Shown here: positions 62,877-64,000 of the stretch, one piece after another
Numbering within the stretch: the stretch's first letter is position 1
Layout of the letters: the number at the start of each line of letters is the position of its first letter
The notes under the pieces: model-generated
The model's input: only the letters and a program-made list of their open reading frames with translations
Database searches by the model: none
What the model was told of the DNA's origin: nothing
Program-made: the position numbers and the translations under genes
NCBI GenBank assembly: GCA_020352215.1
Contig: CP070675.1
Location: 5,446,234-5,510,233 of the forward strand
Source of the DNA: Phycisphaerales bacterium
Lineage (GTDB): Bacteria; Planctomycetota; Phycisphaerae; Sedimentisphaerales; Anaerobacaceae
Length of the DNA stretch: 64,000 nucleotides
Direction: 5' to 3'

Positions 62877-64000
62877 ATGCAACTGACTGCACTTGACATT
62901 GGCGTGTTTGTGGCATTCTTCGCCGTTGTGGTCGGCGTGAGCATGTATAAGAGCCGACGGGAGAGAACCAGTGAGGATTTCTTCTTAGCCAGCCGAGGGC
63001 TGCACTGGCCCCTAATCGGGCTTTCTCTGATCGCCGCCAATATCTCGACCGAGCACTTCGTCGGCATGGCCGGCCAGGGCGCCGGCATAGCAGGTATGGC
63101 CATCGCCAGCTATGAGTGGATGGCGGCGATATGCATAGTCTTAACGGGGCTTTTCTTTCTACCGAAATTCCTTAAGGCAGGTATCTATACGATTCCAGAG
63201 TACCTTGAATATCGCTATCACCCCTCAGCCCGCGCGCTTATGGCATTCTATACGATGCTGATCTATATCTTCGTCACCATCTCGGCAGTGATATATTCCG
63301 GCGGCTTGACGCTGCAGACGTTGTTCGGAGATTTGGACAACTCGCGACACCTTCTGTACGGCATCGTGGTGATAGGCAGCATCGCGGGTCTATACACGAT
63401 TTGGGGCGGCTTGAAGGCGGTGGCCTGGGCAGACCTGTTCCAGGGCTCGGCCCTGATAATCGGCGGAGCCATCACAATGGTGCTCGGCTTCAAGGCCATC
63501 GGCGTCGGCAACTTCTTCGAACACAATGCAGACAAGCTCCACATGATACTTCCCCGGGACCACTCGGTCCTGCCCTGGACGGCTCTTGTGATCGGCCTGT
63601 GGATTCCCAACTTCTACTACTGGGGATTGAATCAATATATCTCGCAGAGGACGCTCGCGGCCAAGACGCTGAGACAAGGCCAGCTCGGTGTAATCTTCGC
63701 GGCGGGCATAAAGCTGATCATCCCATTTATCATAATCTTTCCCGGCATGATGTCGTGGCAGCTATACGGCGACCAGGTGAGCGCCGACAAGACCGACGCG
63801 GCTTACCCGTTGCTCATCAGGAACCTCGTCGGTCCCGGTTTTAGGGCCTTCATATTTGCAGCGATCAGTGGCGCAGTCATAAGCTCTCTGGCATCGATGC
63901 TCAATTCGGCCTCCACCATATTCACGATGGACCTCTACAAGCGTCACTTCAGAAAGGACGCCTCTCATGCGAACTTGATATGGACTGGCCGGATCATGAC
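62877..64000 (+). CDS. Sodium:solute symporter (SSS family), 3' end cut by window
   Basis: The frame opens at ATG 62877 with AAAGGA 7 bases upstream and stays open to the end of the window (374 codons). The first helices are LTALDIGVFVAFFAVVVGVS, then SEDFFLASRGLHWPLIGLSL and ISTEHFVGMAGQGAGIAGMA. The last reads the first sodium-site helix of SGLT-type carriers. GLYTIWGGLKAVAWADLFQG is the SSS signature and IPNFYYWGLNQYISQRTLAA a later helix. About nine helices are present of the usual 13 to 14. The likely substrates are sugars or related solutes, fitting the saccharolytic genes. Confidence 0.92.
   Translation, partial: MQLTALDIGVFVAFFAVVVGVSMYKSRRERTSEDFFLASRGLHWPLIGLSLIAANISTEHFVGMAGQGAGIAGMAIASYEWMAAICIVLTGLFFLPKFLKAGIYTIPEYLEYRYHPSARALMAFYTMLIYIFVTISAVIYSGGLTLQTLFGDLDNSRHLLYGIVVIGSIAGLYTIWGGLKAVAWADLFQGSALIIGGAITMVLGFKAIGVGNFFEHNADKLHMILPRDHSVLPWTALVIGLWIPNFYYWGLNQYISQRTLAAKTLRQGQLGVIFAAGIKLIIPFIIIFPGMMSWQLYGDQVSADKTDAAYPLLIRNLVGPGFRAFIFAAISGAVISSLASMLNSASTIFTMDLYKRHFRKDASHANLIWTGRIM

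Overview
The window looks like a piece of a Planctomycetota chromosome, most likely from the Phycisphaerae/Sedimentisphaerales side. This is inferred from gene content, not from a marker phylogeny. The clues are a BlaI plus M56-peptidase pair carrying a LamG domain, a MoxR/DUF58/BatA/DUF4175/VWA operon, a prepilin-like protein with a processing-associated tail, many secreted sugar-active enzymes (GH2, GH172, DUF4038, beta-helix, GH106-like), several ECF sigma factors, a dockerin-like C-terminus, and short dispersed repeats that create spurious small ORFs. I see no rRNA, tRNA or CRISPR array.

Layout. 1-3225: BlaI-type repressor (cut by the window edge) and its M56/LamG membrane partner. 3236-14625 (minus): a seven-gene MoxR operon read from 14625 downwards. 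Its promoter at 14764-14792 carries a perfect palindrome of the BlaI/CopY operator type in the -35/-10 spacer, which suggests that a BlaI-type repressor such as the neighbouring one controls it. 15177-17948: a small secreted protein, a PQQ-like propeller and a prepilin-like protein. 17932-36566: a saccharolytic and cell-surface block (GH2, phosphoesterase, beta-lactamase-fold hydrolase, DUF4038 hydrolase, beta-helix protein, GH172, a CBM plus glycosidase-like protein, exported Gfo/Idh, polysaccharide deacetylase, ceramidase-like protein). It is interrupted by transposase remnants and a repeat-rich 1.2 kb gap.

37242-45201 (plus): an aminotransferase, then an ECF sigma/anti-sigma pair, a DUF4190-like membrane protein, a polytopic GT-C-like protein, a DPM1-like GT2 and a large protein that begins with a gamma-glutamylcyclotransferase domain and has a possible glutamine-synthetase-like amidoligase C-terminal half. 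I regard this last run as the best candidate for an undescribed envelope-modification cassette. 45234-52311 (minus): esterase, acyltransferase, then a tight trio of PEP-synthase-like enzyme, Nudix hydrolase and class III aminotransferase with a four-cysteine insertion. 52728-58872: GIY-YIG protein, an ECF sigma factor with a 300-residue extension, an exported HExxH protein with a dockerin-like tail, an IS110 remnant and a Tat-exported glycosidase-like protein. 58918-64000 (plus): tyrosine phosphatase-like protein, tsaD, larB (apparently without a standard start codon), nnrD, an AhpD-like protein and a sodium:solute symporter cut by the window end.

All functional calls come from reading motifs and family resemblance by eye; no search was run. 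Start codons were moved inward where a ribosome binding site and signal peptide supported it.
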